Shown piece after piece: positions 50,301 to 60,200 of a stretch of 64,000 nt of DNA (its first letter is position 1; every line of letters begins with the position of its first letter). The stretch lies in assembly GCA_001643675.2 (NCBI GenBank), contig LSRY02000011.1, positions 124,001 to 188,000 on the forward strand, given 5' to 3'. This stretch comes from Monocercomonoides exilis (lineage: Eukaryota; Preaxostyla; Oxymonadida; Polymastigidae). The translations under genes were made by a program, and so were the position numbers. The notes under the pieces were generated by a model. The model was not told the origin of the DNA. It saw only the letters and a program-made list of their open reading frames with translations, and did no database searches.

Positions 50301-53271
50301 CACTTTTTAAGTGCAGGAGCGAGTAAGATAGGGGATTTCCTTGATAAATACAAATCATGGAGGAATGTGATAAAGCAAATGAACCATTTCTCAAATCAAA
50401 GATGCAAATCTGTCCATTTTGAAAGGATAATGGAAGATAAAAATTGACATAATTAATTTGTGATTGGCCGCAGTTGTGAATGATTCCTGTACTTTGAGGA
50501 TATAGTTTTTCAATATCAGAATGAACTGTGATGATGCATTGAGAACTTGTGTTAGATTGGATAATGTGTTTTGAAAACAATAGTTCGCAATCAAGAAAAG
50601 CTTTTGAATTAACAACCAATGAAAGATTATCGGATTGTGATATCATGTGAGATACAGCCTTTTGAATGCTTTTGCATTGCCACTCTTTCATTCCACAGAA
50701 ATTTGAGTCATCACCATAATCTTCGCTAACATGAATAACGTTACTCTTAAACCCATCAATAAATATGAATAAATTAACGTTTATTAATGAAAAATTTTGT
50801 TCATCCCTACCAAAAAAAGAGTCAGATTTACTTGTAACAGAATCTGCAAAAGATAAAAATGATGTAGTTGCGATGGAAGGGAGTGATTCGCACTCCAAAA
50901 ATAAGTCTTTGCCAATATTTGCATCGTTTCCATTGAAAACAAGTGAATTAAGAATTGGGATATTGTTTTGATTAATGGTAAGGAAAATTGAACCTCCTTT
51001 TCCATTTGCGGAAGTGGTGGAACAATTATAAAATGATGAATTCTCAATTGTAACTTTGTTTGAAGATGAATGAGTTAATCTCAAAACACCTCCTTTTGAA
51101 GATGCTGCAGAACAATTTTCAAAGAAGCATTGAGATATGGACAAAATTGACGAAAATAGCAAAATGTTAGAGAAGACTGATGGCGAGTCGTCTAGTGTTC
51201 TATGAAACGAGATATTGGTTTGCGATAGAGTTATCCTTCCAGCTAGTATATCCATCAATGGCTTGCTTCCATATGTTGAAGATGAGCCAATCAATGAAAA
51301 AGAATCCACAGAAAAGGATGAGTTATCTCCACTGCAATGAACAAGTTGAATCTGATTTTGACTTTTTGAAAAATCAATACAAAATGATGATAAGGAAAGA
51401 CTGGAGCCTGAACAAGAGAAAAAAGAGTTACAATTATGTGCGTGGGTTACACATATTTTTGATATTTGAAATCCATTTCCTTGGATACTCAGAATGCGTT
51501 GAACAATATTGTGTTCAACGTATAAAGCAGAAGAGTGATTCCCATTAACAATATGAATTAATGTTATGTTTTGCATGAGTGGTTCTTCCAATATATGTCG
51601 TAATGTTGCACATCCATAATTTACTGTTAATCCGCACCATTCATTATCCATTCCTGCAGTACAATCAAGATATCTGCTCTGATTTGCAGTATCAATCCAA
51701 TTTGATAAATCATCATCGTTACTGTTTTTTATTGAATCGTTGTTTCGAGTTGAATAGCACATGAAAAATGGAGAATCTTTTCGATTGAACTCTGATATAT
51801 TTACATAAACATCATTTCCATTGTTATTTGAAGCGCTATTATTGTGGAAGAAGCAGTAACTCACAAACGGTGATGCTCCATTCATCCAAGGTTTACAAAA
51901 GAACCAATACCCTCCTCCAATAGTTGCTTGATTATTTATCCACGCACAGTTTGTGATCAGATATTTATCAGATGTGAAAAAAATATATGTTCCACCGCCA
52001 ACTTTCGAAATGCCACTTTCAAATAGACTATCAATAATACTAAGTGGGTTTGCATTTTCACCATTACGTATTTGAAGTGCTCCCCCATTTCCTTCGTTTG
52101 TTTTGCAATTCATAAAAAATGTGCTTCGAATTGTTATTCCATTCATATAAAACAAATATGCAGCTCCTCCAAAAGATGCGGATTCAATGAAACATTGCTT
52201 GAAAAATGAATTATTGATAATTCCGTGAGAGCAATTCATCAAGAAAACAGCGCCTCCTTCTTTCATTGAATGACAATTATCAAACGTACAGTTCTGAATT
52301 GCAAATACAGTACTTGATCCAGTTGCATATAATGCACCTCCGCCATTTGATCCTCCATCGCAGTTGATGAATTGATCACTGATGAAGGACTTGGATGAAG
52401 TGAATTGTTGCCTACTGTTGAACTCTTCATTTTTCATTTTTCGAAGGCATTGCATGTAACTGCAGTTATGTGAGGAAAATAATAAAGATTCTTCAGAATT
52501 TATATTACTGATTACGCCTCCGAATAATGCGTCGTCAACTCCAAAGAATGAACATGAATTAATACTTGTCGCTGCTTGCGATCTTTCAAGATTATTGGAA
52601 TACTCATTTTTTCGAAACTCCATTGATATATTCGTAAAACCCACTCGTTGCAAACTCAAGGATTGAAAGCATTTATTTGAAAACAAAGGATAAGTTATAT
52701 GTGAGAAATCTAAAAAAATTGAATCTCTGATAAACAGTGTTGATGGGATTGAAAAAATCCTCGAAACTACAGGATTTGTGAAAATGCCTTGAAAATGAAA
52801 GTGTTTGAAATAAGGGATTATTGTGAGATTTGAAGCTTCGAAAATGCTTTCATTCATTGTGAAAAGTTCTCCATTCACACTTCTGGAAATATTTAAAACA
52901 CATGATGATAAATCCAGTCTTGAGTTGTTAATCAGTATTTTTACAAGGTCACTTTGCTCAAACAACAGTGATATTTCAATCTGAATGCATGATGAGTTCG
53001 TGAAGACAAAAAAACTTGACACAAGAGGATTTTTGAAACGATTATTTTCATCTATTTTTTGAAATTGGTTTGTATTATTCAAAGAAAGATTAGAAATTTT
53101 TTCATTTGCTTCGAAAATTTCGATGATTTGATTTTTACATTGAGTTTTCTGAATGTTATATGCAAAACTCATTTTTGAACTGCTTTCAAATTTATGATGA
53201 TTCCTATTTTTTGATGAATTGATATTTAAACAAATCAATGTAGCAAAAACGAAGTTGAACAGATTCATCAT
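44380..53271 (-). CDS. Beta-helix receptor-like protein with transmembrane segment and cytoplasmic pseudokinase
   Basis: One exon, about 2963 residues from the ATG at 53271. The N-terminus MMNLFNFVFATLICLNI is a signal peptide. The ectodomain (to about 2515) is rich in Asn/Ser and built of right-handed beta-helix (pectin-lyase-like) rungs with patterns such as GGALYATGSS, GGAVFLMNCSHG, GKGGFLHL and KGGGIYLNC. About five times, at near 530, 845, 1227, 1604 and 1954, a boundary unit recurs with a Cys-Gly followed by a second Cys (SNLCGNSSMPCKSLHYG; LLRCGSEPFPCYSMW). A transmembrane helix lies at about 2524-2546 (IIVIVLVVILLIVLIISIIV) followed by basic residues. The cytoplasmic part ends in a kinase C-lobe: LSPHIVLF, RWKAPELL near 2830, FSIGMMLWECLTLKIPFGD. 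The HRD aspartate and DFG are absent, so it is a pseudokinase. Ligand unknown. Confidence 0.85.
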   Translation of the reverse strand: MMNLFNFVFATLICLNINSSKNRNHHKFESSSKMSFAYNIQKTQCKNQIIEIFEANEKISNLSLNNTNQFQKIDENNRFKNPLVSSFFVFTNSSCIQIEISLLFEQSDLVKILINNSRLDLSSCVLNISRSVNGELFTMNESIFEASNLTIIPYFKHFHFQGIFTNPVVSRIFSIPSTLFIRDSIFLDFSHITYPLFSNKCFQSLSLQRVGFTNISMEFRKNEYSNNLERSQAATSINSCSFFGVDDALFGGVISNINSEESLLFSSHNCSYMQCLRKMKNEEFNSRQQFTSSKSFISDQFINCDGGSNGGGALYATGSSTVFAIQNCTFDNCHSMKEGGAVFLMNCSHGIINNSFFKQCFIESASFGGAAYLFYMNGITIRSTFFMNCKTNEGNGGALQIRNGENANPLSIIDSLFESGISKVGGGTYIFFTSDKYLITNCAWINNQATIGGGYWFFCKPWMNGASPFVSYCFFHNNSASNNNGNDVYVNISEFNRKDSPFFMCYSTRNNDSIKNSNDDDLSNWIDTANQSRYLDCTAGMDNEWCGLTVNYGCATLRHILEEPLMQNITLIHIVNGNHSSALYVEHNIVQRILSIQGNGFQISKICVTHAHNCNSFFSCSGSSLSLSSFCIDFSKSQNQIQLVHCSGDNSSFSVDSFSLIGSSSTYGSKPLMDILAGRITLSQTNISFHRTLDDSPSVFSNILLFSSILSISQCFFENCSAASSKGGVLRLTHSSSNKVTIENSSFYNCSTTSANGKGGSIFLTINQNNIPILNSLVFNGNDANIGKDLFLECESLPSIATTSFLSFADSVTSKSDSFFGRDEQNFSLINVNLFIFIDGFKSNVIHVSEDYGDDSNFCGMKEWQCKSIQKAVSHMISQSDNLSLVVNSKAFLDCELLFSKHIIQSNTSSQCIITVHSDIEKLYPQSTGIIHNCGQSQINYVNFYLPLSFQNGQICIFDLRNGSFALSHSSMICIYQGNPLSYSLLHLKSGKLVITDCFFGSPTVSHLFDSVPFEIDLSAEVIFENSQISNFTLRNTTLFELISNTIPENKESSINLINVTCSTIATSWQTSTPSMLSSTISGTLQLLNCSMIDLKSSDSSDGGGIKANIESEGALLIKGEAFTEHACAKSCACSLLTGKGGFLYLDILNTASDFCIKDIAFLENSAFSGKNIFLRCENLNDTINKSNLIISAEKWANDPNAFVGNDILFSEIDLLMYLLNFESDTIYISPSGYDLLRCGSEPFPCYSMWNAFQKAISLSDKKTVIVDVLSEIHDEYDISNYFLSSKNAIEKAIFIFCNNITNDSNDVVFHSHKDSTFSQIEFSIPCLFYSTHSVILDSSTRSGNLQMICCSFSCQSENSINVTLIRASEGHLTMVDTSVHSMEFVISPFVFTSKLHAELRSLSVHDISLNEVQIFNIKNDAPSNKEDSEIRTEQTYLLNKCTFKHISLSHFNYPCVISLTNCSHTVIDNCSFEDIASETCKHGGALELKQNEESTVIINGSSNAFSCRCENEFAGKGGFLHLICLSHNVHLFFMELVFSENKAFVGCDIFVSCNDILKIVDPISFAFAKNLSEENGNNSLVGKDQSWFFNDESLFYYIVGYFNSIIFVNNSKGCNNIGCGQPHFHCRTIEFGVTRTVGDGKMQIIVDKSSCINSEIELNNHIINSSFQIPAQINISSSLTRTKENIITVFQASLYNIEITFPSHFENNHSSLILTNEIGSMLVVENSSFHCSSNETISFTIIKINRGSVTMISTFISSYSFIVMPFSFSSQEISENSSKNTKEIVIDSCVFDSLIQQKDLPSVLFHSQFESPLSIQFVNTSIVRCSANYSLHGGTTLNSLGSVGLFEIINSTVSHNAANIGKGGGIYLNCTTTKKELLPFLFDNVIFMNNTAAIGRDIFIECNEIKWQIDSTLFHLDLREAIFFRNNSIWGIDSTMPKQDVDLIPQILIYRSELIFVSDASSNASDSNLCGNSSMPCKSLHYGLKHVLSSSYSQLIVVDKIKFSNSQSVPEVAIKSIRTNENAKIIFNSSFPKHDEHSLLLFEMSSSFERILFLFDNFFSCSHEAIMCLTGGNLIISSSGFETECASLIVNSTILSVFCGNLSIFDVKFHCLHISREMMSLSYSSSIKMNEINFSDINCSSLMITNKSSLIISKMLVTMAIFQSECLLIESSQNISITNSSFVDLFIHNGNTVAIVFNKKFENIEHSKIVDLSLLSLRNISSPQGSVISVSSSYRSSELCLALLNDSLSNSSTTKEKGKQVKLCLFHPIIIESCEFFGEVLNDERIMEVEDVCEWNGSLVDLSNCSAKMMDTIISGSHHGGLSIDNANVTIEKGVFANNTAQNIKYPSARRNIICDGSGELKITGLKGGDGLQNNTSLWIRNRDCKLYERAGERASPFFIPTLNFVEYGNKEESDALILKGTLFLPCNLSLGISVLIRNREEVETHLLESKNLISEEEINFSTVSPSIISSSEEAEVSVFILFGDADSPSATDSFILKNRSESKTTGDERIAEGGKKERSIWSIIVIVLVVILLIVLIISIIVTIRWRKAKNEAEDLREIVNDNIRKDPKAFEMVTMEMSPEEQWRRAEREAEKKNEERIKKRVYGKEMQHSESEEYLLSENGSTEYILGRDSDKIPQWMLEKIDEKEIEDETRKRTPSPSISSTSTTDTSDSDSTFVRGEDLCPTTSSMSNLVDAMACSSPHEKLIVDLRDSLFMLLHGRNGKKEMAIGSLQQREQTAAQILFWVANLALHSFDGMENPLQSLANLSPHIVLFSEHMVICIVMHSDFSSDDSDSSSSSSSTIAISTSDDDEEESLPSSAFEDEDDFKKECLRWKAPELLIDKKMGATKESVSFSIGMMLWECLTLKIPFGDYEAEVAGQKIVNGERPKIGIIEQSHLSLVVRSCWCDKGSERMTLNALKREFIQCFPAGAVILTMTDAIALEESGRFNGNESELESGETLL

Positions 53272-53949
53272 GCGTTTTGAAATCTCATCATTATGGAAAC
53301 AGATCAACAAGAAAAAATTGAAATTATTTGTTATTTGCCAAAAAACATAATCTTCACAAAATCAATTTTCTAAAAATTGAAATACAAATGACAAATTCTT
53401 GTCATAATAAAAACAAAATTTATGTAAATTTCACGAAGAGAAAGCAATATGAAGTGTAATAAAACACAAGATAATATCTTCCGACTATTTCTTCATAAGT
53501 TTTTTTTGCTTAAGTACTTGAAATTCCATTTTTTTGTTCTTTGACTTTTGTTTGTGAACACATTGTTCGAATAAAGATAAAAAATAAAAGACTTTTCGAT
53601 TATATGCTCTTATGAGATTCTTTGAAATCAAAATAATAACATTTTCAAACATATTAATACGTTATGATTCTCTTCGAAAATCACAAAATGGAATAATAGA
53701 AAAATTGAAAATATGAAAATGGATGATTTTTCTTAAAAGTTTTTCTTTTTTCGGGATGTTGATGATAAAAAGGGTTTCAACTATTTCTTTAAAAAGAATT
53801 ATCTTCCATATGGGGCAAGATATTTTTCTTCAGGCATTTTCATAGAAAAATTATCCACTTTTCATTGATATTATGAGATCAAAATAATTATAAAAATGGT
53901 CCTATTTTTTAACATTCGTGAAATATTAGAAAACTTAATGTTTTGATAT

Positions 53950-54998
53950 CAATGATACCTGTTTACGTATGTGAAAATCAAATTTATTTTGAAATCTGAG
54001 AAAGTGAAATAAAGTTATAAGTGAATCAATTTTTCTGTGCTTTATGCAAAAAAAAGCTTGTAAGTCAGTATTTTCGCCCATATAAAAAATGGATAACAGA
54101 AATTTTCGAATTCGAAGTTTGAAATGAAAGAAAAGCAGAGGTGTTGTAAAACAGAGATATCACTTGTCAGTGTTAAGTAATAGATATTCAAAATAAATAT
54201 TCGAACTGAAATTCTTGACAGGAAAAATTAGATTTGGTAAATGAGTCCATTGCAACCAGTTTGAAAAATGTCTTCAAGAAGAATTATTAACCATTCAAAA
54301 CATGAACAAAACAGATGAAGAGGTTCGCATAAAGGAGTAATATCTATTTGAAAACTGAGAATAATTGTTGTTAATAAGGTATTTTGACAAAAAAAATTAA
54401 AATTATAATTTTCTTTAAATTTAAATTTAAAATTGAAAATAGACATCCATTAACAATTTTTGGGAATCTTTTAACGTGGCTTTCATGTGGAAATAAAGAT
54501 TTCTGTATTGTTGATTTGTAAATTTTGTGACAGGTTATATGAATGATTATTTTCGTAATCATGACTTTTTTCGGGATGTATATTTTTCAAAAAATGTTTG
54601 TTTTTGGAAAATTTTTTTTGTTTTTAAATGCTAAATTCATAACAACTGTATCAAAAATAAATGTTTCAACTCAAATGATGATGATGATTTCTTCTATTAG
54701 CCTTTTCATTTTTTCGTGTTCTTTTGTTGATATTCAAGTGAAATTTTCAAACCGAAATTTTCAACAGAAAAAATCTGATTTCATAAATAATCACACATAT
54801 GAAAGTTTTTTTTTAACAATTAACTATTTAATTATTTTTTTAAAATTTGAAGAAATTTTCTGATAATTTGTGGGAAAATATGAACTATCAAGCTTTTTTT
54901 GCACAAGGCACAAAAAATATTTCACTTATAACATTTTTAAACTTAACCAGATTTCGAAATAAATTAGATTTTCATATCTGTAAACAAACATCATTGAC
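53950..54998. repeat. Diverged inverted repeat with 0.8 kb interior
   Basis: The reverse complement of 53950-54080 aligns with 54871-54998. Shared landmarks are TTTTTTTGC...GCAC, TTCACTTATAAC, CAGATTTC.AAATAAATT, GATTTTCA and GTAAACA. By eye the arms are roughly three-quarters identical, so this is much older than the element at 17.7 kb. The interior contains a direct duplication (54184-54236 and 54728-54778). Confidence 0.55.
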
Positions 54999-55865
54999 AT
55001 AATAACAAAATGTTTTGTGTTTTCGCACGTATTTAAAAAAAATAAACCCATTTTTATCCAATTTTTTGATCACAAAAAGTCAAAAATAGTGCATAATTAT
55101 TTAATGAAAAGCTTGAAGTTACATATTTTCCCCCATTTTTCCTTATTGGATTGCCAAGACAGGTTTTCACAAATTAATATCACTGAAATTTGAAAATCAT
55201 TTCACAAATAAAACCTTTGTGAGCTGAAGATAATTTTTATTTGAATATGATTATTTCCCGGAATGAACGAACAAGAATAATGAAATTGCGTTATCCAAAT
55301 ATTATTCATGAACAAGACAAATTATAGCCTATTGACCAAAAAAAGAAATATTATTTAACGATTTTTAATTATCCTTGTGACAATCTCGATTCTTTGTTCA
55401 AGCTTCATAAAATACACTTTGAGATGCAATGAGTACTTGCAATTGCAAATAGCATATATTTGGAAATTAAAAAACCTAAAAATGCTTTATTGTTTTTAGC
55501 AAAACAATTTTCCTGTCAGTTTCTCTTTAACGAAAATTTTGAAAAATGCACATTTGTTTTTTAAAAAAGAAATTTCGCAAAAAGCATAATAAAACAAAAA
55601 AGAATCTTTCAACATCAAAAAATGTTGATGAAAGTTGGTTTGCAAACATGATGTATCTTCAAAATGCGAATAATTAATAGAACCTGGAACCTTGAAAAAA
55701 CCGAATTTACAAAATTCACATTTCAATTAAAAAAACCTCTTTGACTCAAAATGTCATAACAAGTATTTTCACAAGTCGCTATTCACCCTCTCATCAATTG
55801 ATTTTAAAGAAATCACTCAAATGTCATTTTTTTTTTTTGAATAACCTTTTTTGAATTATTGTGAA

Positions 55866-56165
55866 GGAAAAAATCTTCACATATGACATTTTCTTTTGAA
55901 TTTATCGACTGATTCTTTATATGGAAAAGCTTATTACATTTAACCTCCGCCACCAACTTCTTTTTGTCCATCATTTTGTATTTCAAGAAAAGCAAAATTT
56001 TTGGTCAAAAGTTCAAAAAAGATAAAAAACAATAAGTATTATGTTTTTAACTTTAATTTAAAATGATGGACAAAAAGAAGTTAATGGCGGAGGTTGAATG
56101 TAATAAGCTTTTCCATATAAAGAATCAGTGGATTTATTCGAAAGAAATTTTCATATGCTCGGGTT
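55866..56165. repeat. Imperfect hairpin repeat
   Basis: 55891-55977 and the reverse complement of 56060-56145 share long blocks: GAATCAGT, TTTATATGGAAAAGCTTATTACAT, CCTCCGCC and AACTTCTTTTTGTCCATCATTTT, with a few substitutions. Weaker pairing extends outward about 20 bases on each side. The centre (about 82 bases) is unpaired. No ORF of interest. Confidence 0.7.
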
Positions 56166-56235
56166 TTTTAAACTCACAATTATTTGCATAAATATGTTAA
56201 CCTCTAATTGTGATCAGATATTTGTATCCACTGAT

Positions 56236-56868
56236 GATACACTAAAAATAATTCAAAGTCGAAAAACTTTCAAACGAAACCGAAAATTTGACAGAAAAAA
56301 TAACTTTAAATCAAGAGAATTCAATTGAAGAAAAATGTTGTTCTTTTATTTTTGCGAACATTATCAGCTATGTGTGTTGTTGATTTCTGCAAAATTTGAA
56401 GATTTCGAACCAAAATTAACTCAAAAATTAAAGCTTAACATAACTTAAAACATTTGTTTCCTTCAATAAGAAATGAGTTGTTTGTGATTAAAAAACACGA
56501 ATTAAGAGAGCCAATGCTGTATTTTTCATTCTTCATAAAATAGGAAGAAAAATAAAAAATTACAATGGAAAATTTTCTGTGAAGAAGAGTGCTTTCAATT
56601 GAAATGAGATAATAATATGTCAGTATTTCTCTCATAATTTTTAATATGTGATTGGATAAAACAAAGCAAATAAAAATATCGGGAAAAAAGATGAAAAATC
56701 ATTCAAAAAACTATTATCATTGATATTTCATCAATAAAAATGTTTTTTTGACTTTTATTTATAATTGTCAACTTTTTGAAAATTTGAAGTTAATCGAACT
56801 TTCGACTTTGCTTGAAAGTTTTTCGATTTCGTTTGAAAGTTTTTCGACTTTGAATAATTTTTGGTGTA
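56236..56868. repeat. Inverted pair of a 50-base repeat
   Basis: The unit TACAC.AAAAAT.ATTCAAAG followed by TCGAAAAACTTTCAAACGAA lies on the plus strand at 56237-56288 and on the minus strand at 56817-56867, with only a handful of differences. Part of the same unit occurs 53 kb away at 3625-3645. This suggests a dispersed family rather than a local duplication only. Confidence 0.65.
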
Positions 56869-57288
56869 TTTCACCGGAATGGAAATTTGTCCTGTTTAAT
56901 ACTTTTATTTATTATCCAGTGATATTTCATGAGAAAAATTCTATAATTTTTTCAAAGCATGAAGTTTTTTTGATTATTGAAATAATAATATATATTCAAA
57001 AAGAAAACATTTTGTGGAACAAAGTTCAAAAAGAAAGAAATTTCGTTTCATTTATATGTTGCATGCGCACGTGCATCGTTTTTTCATAAAAATTTTCAAT
57101 AGATAACCCGTTCTATTTTAAAGCCCAGAAATTCATACAAATACACTAAAGTTTTAAATAGATTAACCTTTTGTTTGAAATAATAAAAAAATAGCAAAGA
57201 AACAAATAAAACAAAAATTAAAAGTGATATAAAGTTATACATATTTTACAATTATGAAAGGTAAAGAACACTTGTTAATTTCCGATAA

Positions 57289-60200
57289 TTAACAATCCAT
57301 TATCTCGTTTCTTGCTTGAATTGAAACATCAAAAAATGAATGAAATAAAGAATCAATATTTGTTATTGATGATAACGGAAACGAATACTCTTGAAAAGCC
57401 GATATTATTGCATTTGCCACTTCAATAAGCGATGGAGAAGAATATAAACAATTTCTCATTGGAAGAAATCTATAGATTTTGTGTATTTGATAATAGAAAA
57501 GAGCAGATGTTGCTTTTTGTGAAAAGAAAAGAATTGGCAGCATTGATATCCGATCTGTAGAAGCAGCATGTTTGTGGGCAAATGAATTATCCATTTTTGA
57601 TGAGATAGAGTTTGATCTATTTTGAAAAGATGACAAAATGTCATCTTGCAAATTGATAAAGTTAAATGAAAGCGGTGCCTCTGTTGCCAAAACTTTACCT
57701 TCAGAATTCTTTGAATTACACTTTGAATTCAAAATCATTTGAGAAGTTAAGGAATTTGGAAAAGATTTCATATGCTGTTTTGCAAAAATCCCTTTCAAAG
57801 CAGCCTCTGAAATTTCAGTCAATTGAAGAGAAGAAAATGACTCAGCAAAAGCACAAAAAATACGCTCCCAGTCAGACATTAGCTGCTGGTACTTTCGGCG
57901 GAATCCACGGATTCTAAGTTGTGTTGGTATGAATAAAGGCAATGCAGATGATAATGCGTTGTCAACATATGGAGCGCATAATGTGGTTTTTGTAAAAACT
58001 GTTCCCTTTACTGGAGCATTTGTCGCACTTGGAGGTTTTGGAGATGGAAGCTTCATAAAGAAATTCAGAAGCGAAGGCCAGACAGACAAAAAGATCAGAT
58101 CACATGATGAGAAAGGAAATAGTGTGTAAATAGGAAATTCTTTCTTTTCATTTTCTTGAATGGAATGTTCTACAGGTTCATCATTCATCAGATGCAAGAT
58201 AGCATGTAAACGTGATAGAATACTATGAGATGCAGCGACAATACGCGATGCTACAACTGCAGATGTTTTGTGATAATTTCCTTGATAATAGATAAATTTG
58301 TGTTTTTGCAAATCATCATTAGTACAATTTGATGATTGAAGCAGAGCTTTTGAGTTGGGGCACTTAGAAGACATGGAAGATGAAGACGACGAAGAAAGTC
58401 TAAACGAAGTAAAAAAGCAATCCAAAACATAAAGTGATAAATGAGACAAAGGAAGTGTTGACACGGTTGAAGATGAACCAGAGTAGGATCCAATGAGATG
58501 CTGCAGCGATGGACGAAGATGAGAATACATTGAGAATGGAGAGAACGGATTCATCTGAAGCGAATTATCTTTCGCAGGCAATTCAGCAAAGAGAAACTGA
58601 AGCAGAGTCGAGATGATGACTCTTAAAGATTGAGATGGCTGAATATTTGAGCGGAAGGTGGATAATTGTAACTTAGTATCCTTTGACAAATTCGAATCAT
58701 TTAAACTTTTCATTTTTGAAATTGGCTGATTCGACTTTAAGAGAGTATCTTTGAATGAGATAATTATATCAGAAGCAACTGAAGGGGGCAATGATGAAAA
58801 CGGAAGTACAGTTGCATCTTGAATTCGGAGAGAAGAAACAAAAGATAAATCCATGTCTGAATAATCACTTGCAAATGAAGCAGAAGTCTGAGTAATTTTT
58901 CTATTGTCATTTGATTCAAATTCTTTCGAATTATTTTGAGCTTCCATCCACTTTAATGCAAAAGCAGATGCATTTGGTAGAAAAACAGTGGAAATGGCTT
59001 TAATAAGCAATGAGGAAATTTCCGTGTCGTTAAAGTTTAGTGATGCAATAGATGGTATTTGCGAAGCAAAAAGCATTGGATAAGAAAAAGATGTTGTTGA
59101 ATTCTGAGCTGCTAACGGAACAATTGGTGGGAATAAGCACATAGGTGGTTCAGCGCTCGAAGAGTTGTTACCGTTGCTGTTGTAGTTTTCTGGAATTCCT
59201 TCGAGTTGCGTTGTTGTGCAAAAATCAGAAGATGCTGATACTTCGGTTTGCATCACATTACCATCCAATGAAGATGACGAATCAGAAAGTGAAGGAGGAT
59301 TCACATATGGCTTATGAGAAGTTGACGAAACAATGAAAGAGCTCTTTGTCTTTGACTTTGCAACAATTCTTCCATTATTAACACAAAACACATTTTCACC
59401 ATCTTCTTTCACAGAAAGGATTGGCACGCAGCATCCATCAATCAAAAATGAGAGTGTGCTCGTTGGAAGAGGATTCACCAAGCAAATTGCGTTGCTTCTG
59501 ATTGGATTAACAGCAGCATTAACATCATTCTGCGCTACAGACAAAAACATATCACCTTCAGACTGCTGTAAATTGCCATGAACGGGGGCAGTTAATGCTG
59601 ACTTGAGGTTTGAGATAATAAGCTCGCTTCTTTCGGTTCTTTCAAAGTTATTCTGAGAAGATACATTTAACCTCATTGAAGCATGAGAGCGAGATGAAGG
59701 AAAGTCCATTTTTGGAAGTGAACGAGACATTTGTGCTTTTTCAGTCGGAGCAGGAGGAAGAGGTGGAGAATAAACTCGATATGAGATTCCATGCATAGCC
59801 ATTACAGAATTCAAGAGAGAGCAGAAATGCTCTCGATTCAGAAACTTCAGATATCCCAAATCAACTTTCTCGTTCCTGGTTGTTTCAAAGCTTCTTTCAT
59901 TCACTTTCAATGTGTCATATTCTTTGCCAAGGAAAGCATCATCAGAGGCATTCAGCTGGATTTCAGGACATACTTCACTTACTTCTTTAGTATTTTGAGT
60001 GGTAATCGGAAGTGCTGAAACTTGAAAAACTGCTTCTTTATCATAAGCAGTTTCCTGGGATAAATGTGCAATTTCGCGATGTGAATATTCTCTGGATTCG
60101 TAACTGGCTTTTTCTGTGTATTTCGTTTTTTCATTTGATTCATCTTCAGTTGCTAATAAATAACCACTTTCGCCTGTTGTTTCAACAGAATTTGATTTTT

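Larger units (their letters stand above)
53272..57288. other. 4 kb intergenic region made largely of degenerate repeats
   Basis: Very AT-rich spacer between two large minus-strand genes. No supported ORF. It contains three separable inverted repeats (listed individually) and dispersed copies of short motifs. AAAAGCTTG followed by AGTTCATATTTTCCC-type sequence occurs at 54051-54080 (plus), 54871-54900 (minus) and 55105-55135 (plus). A GAAATT..TGACAG.AAAAA motif occurs at 54199-54236, 54740-54778 and 56270-56302 (plus) and 55499-55540 (minus). I infer a nest of old non-autonomous elements. Confidence 0.6.
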
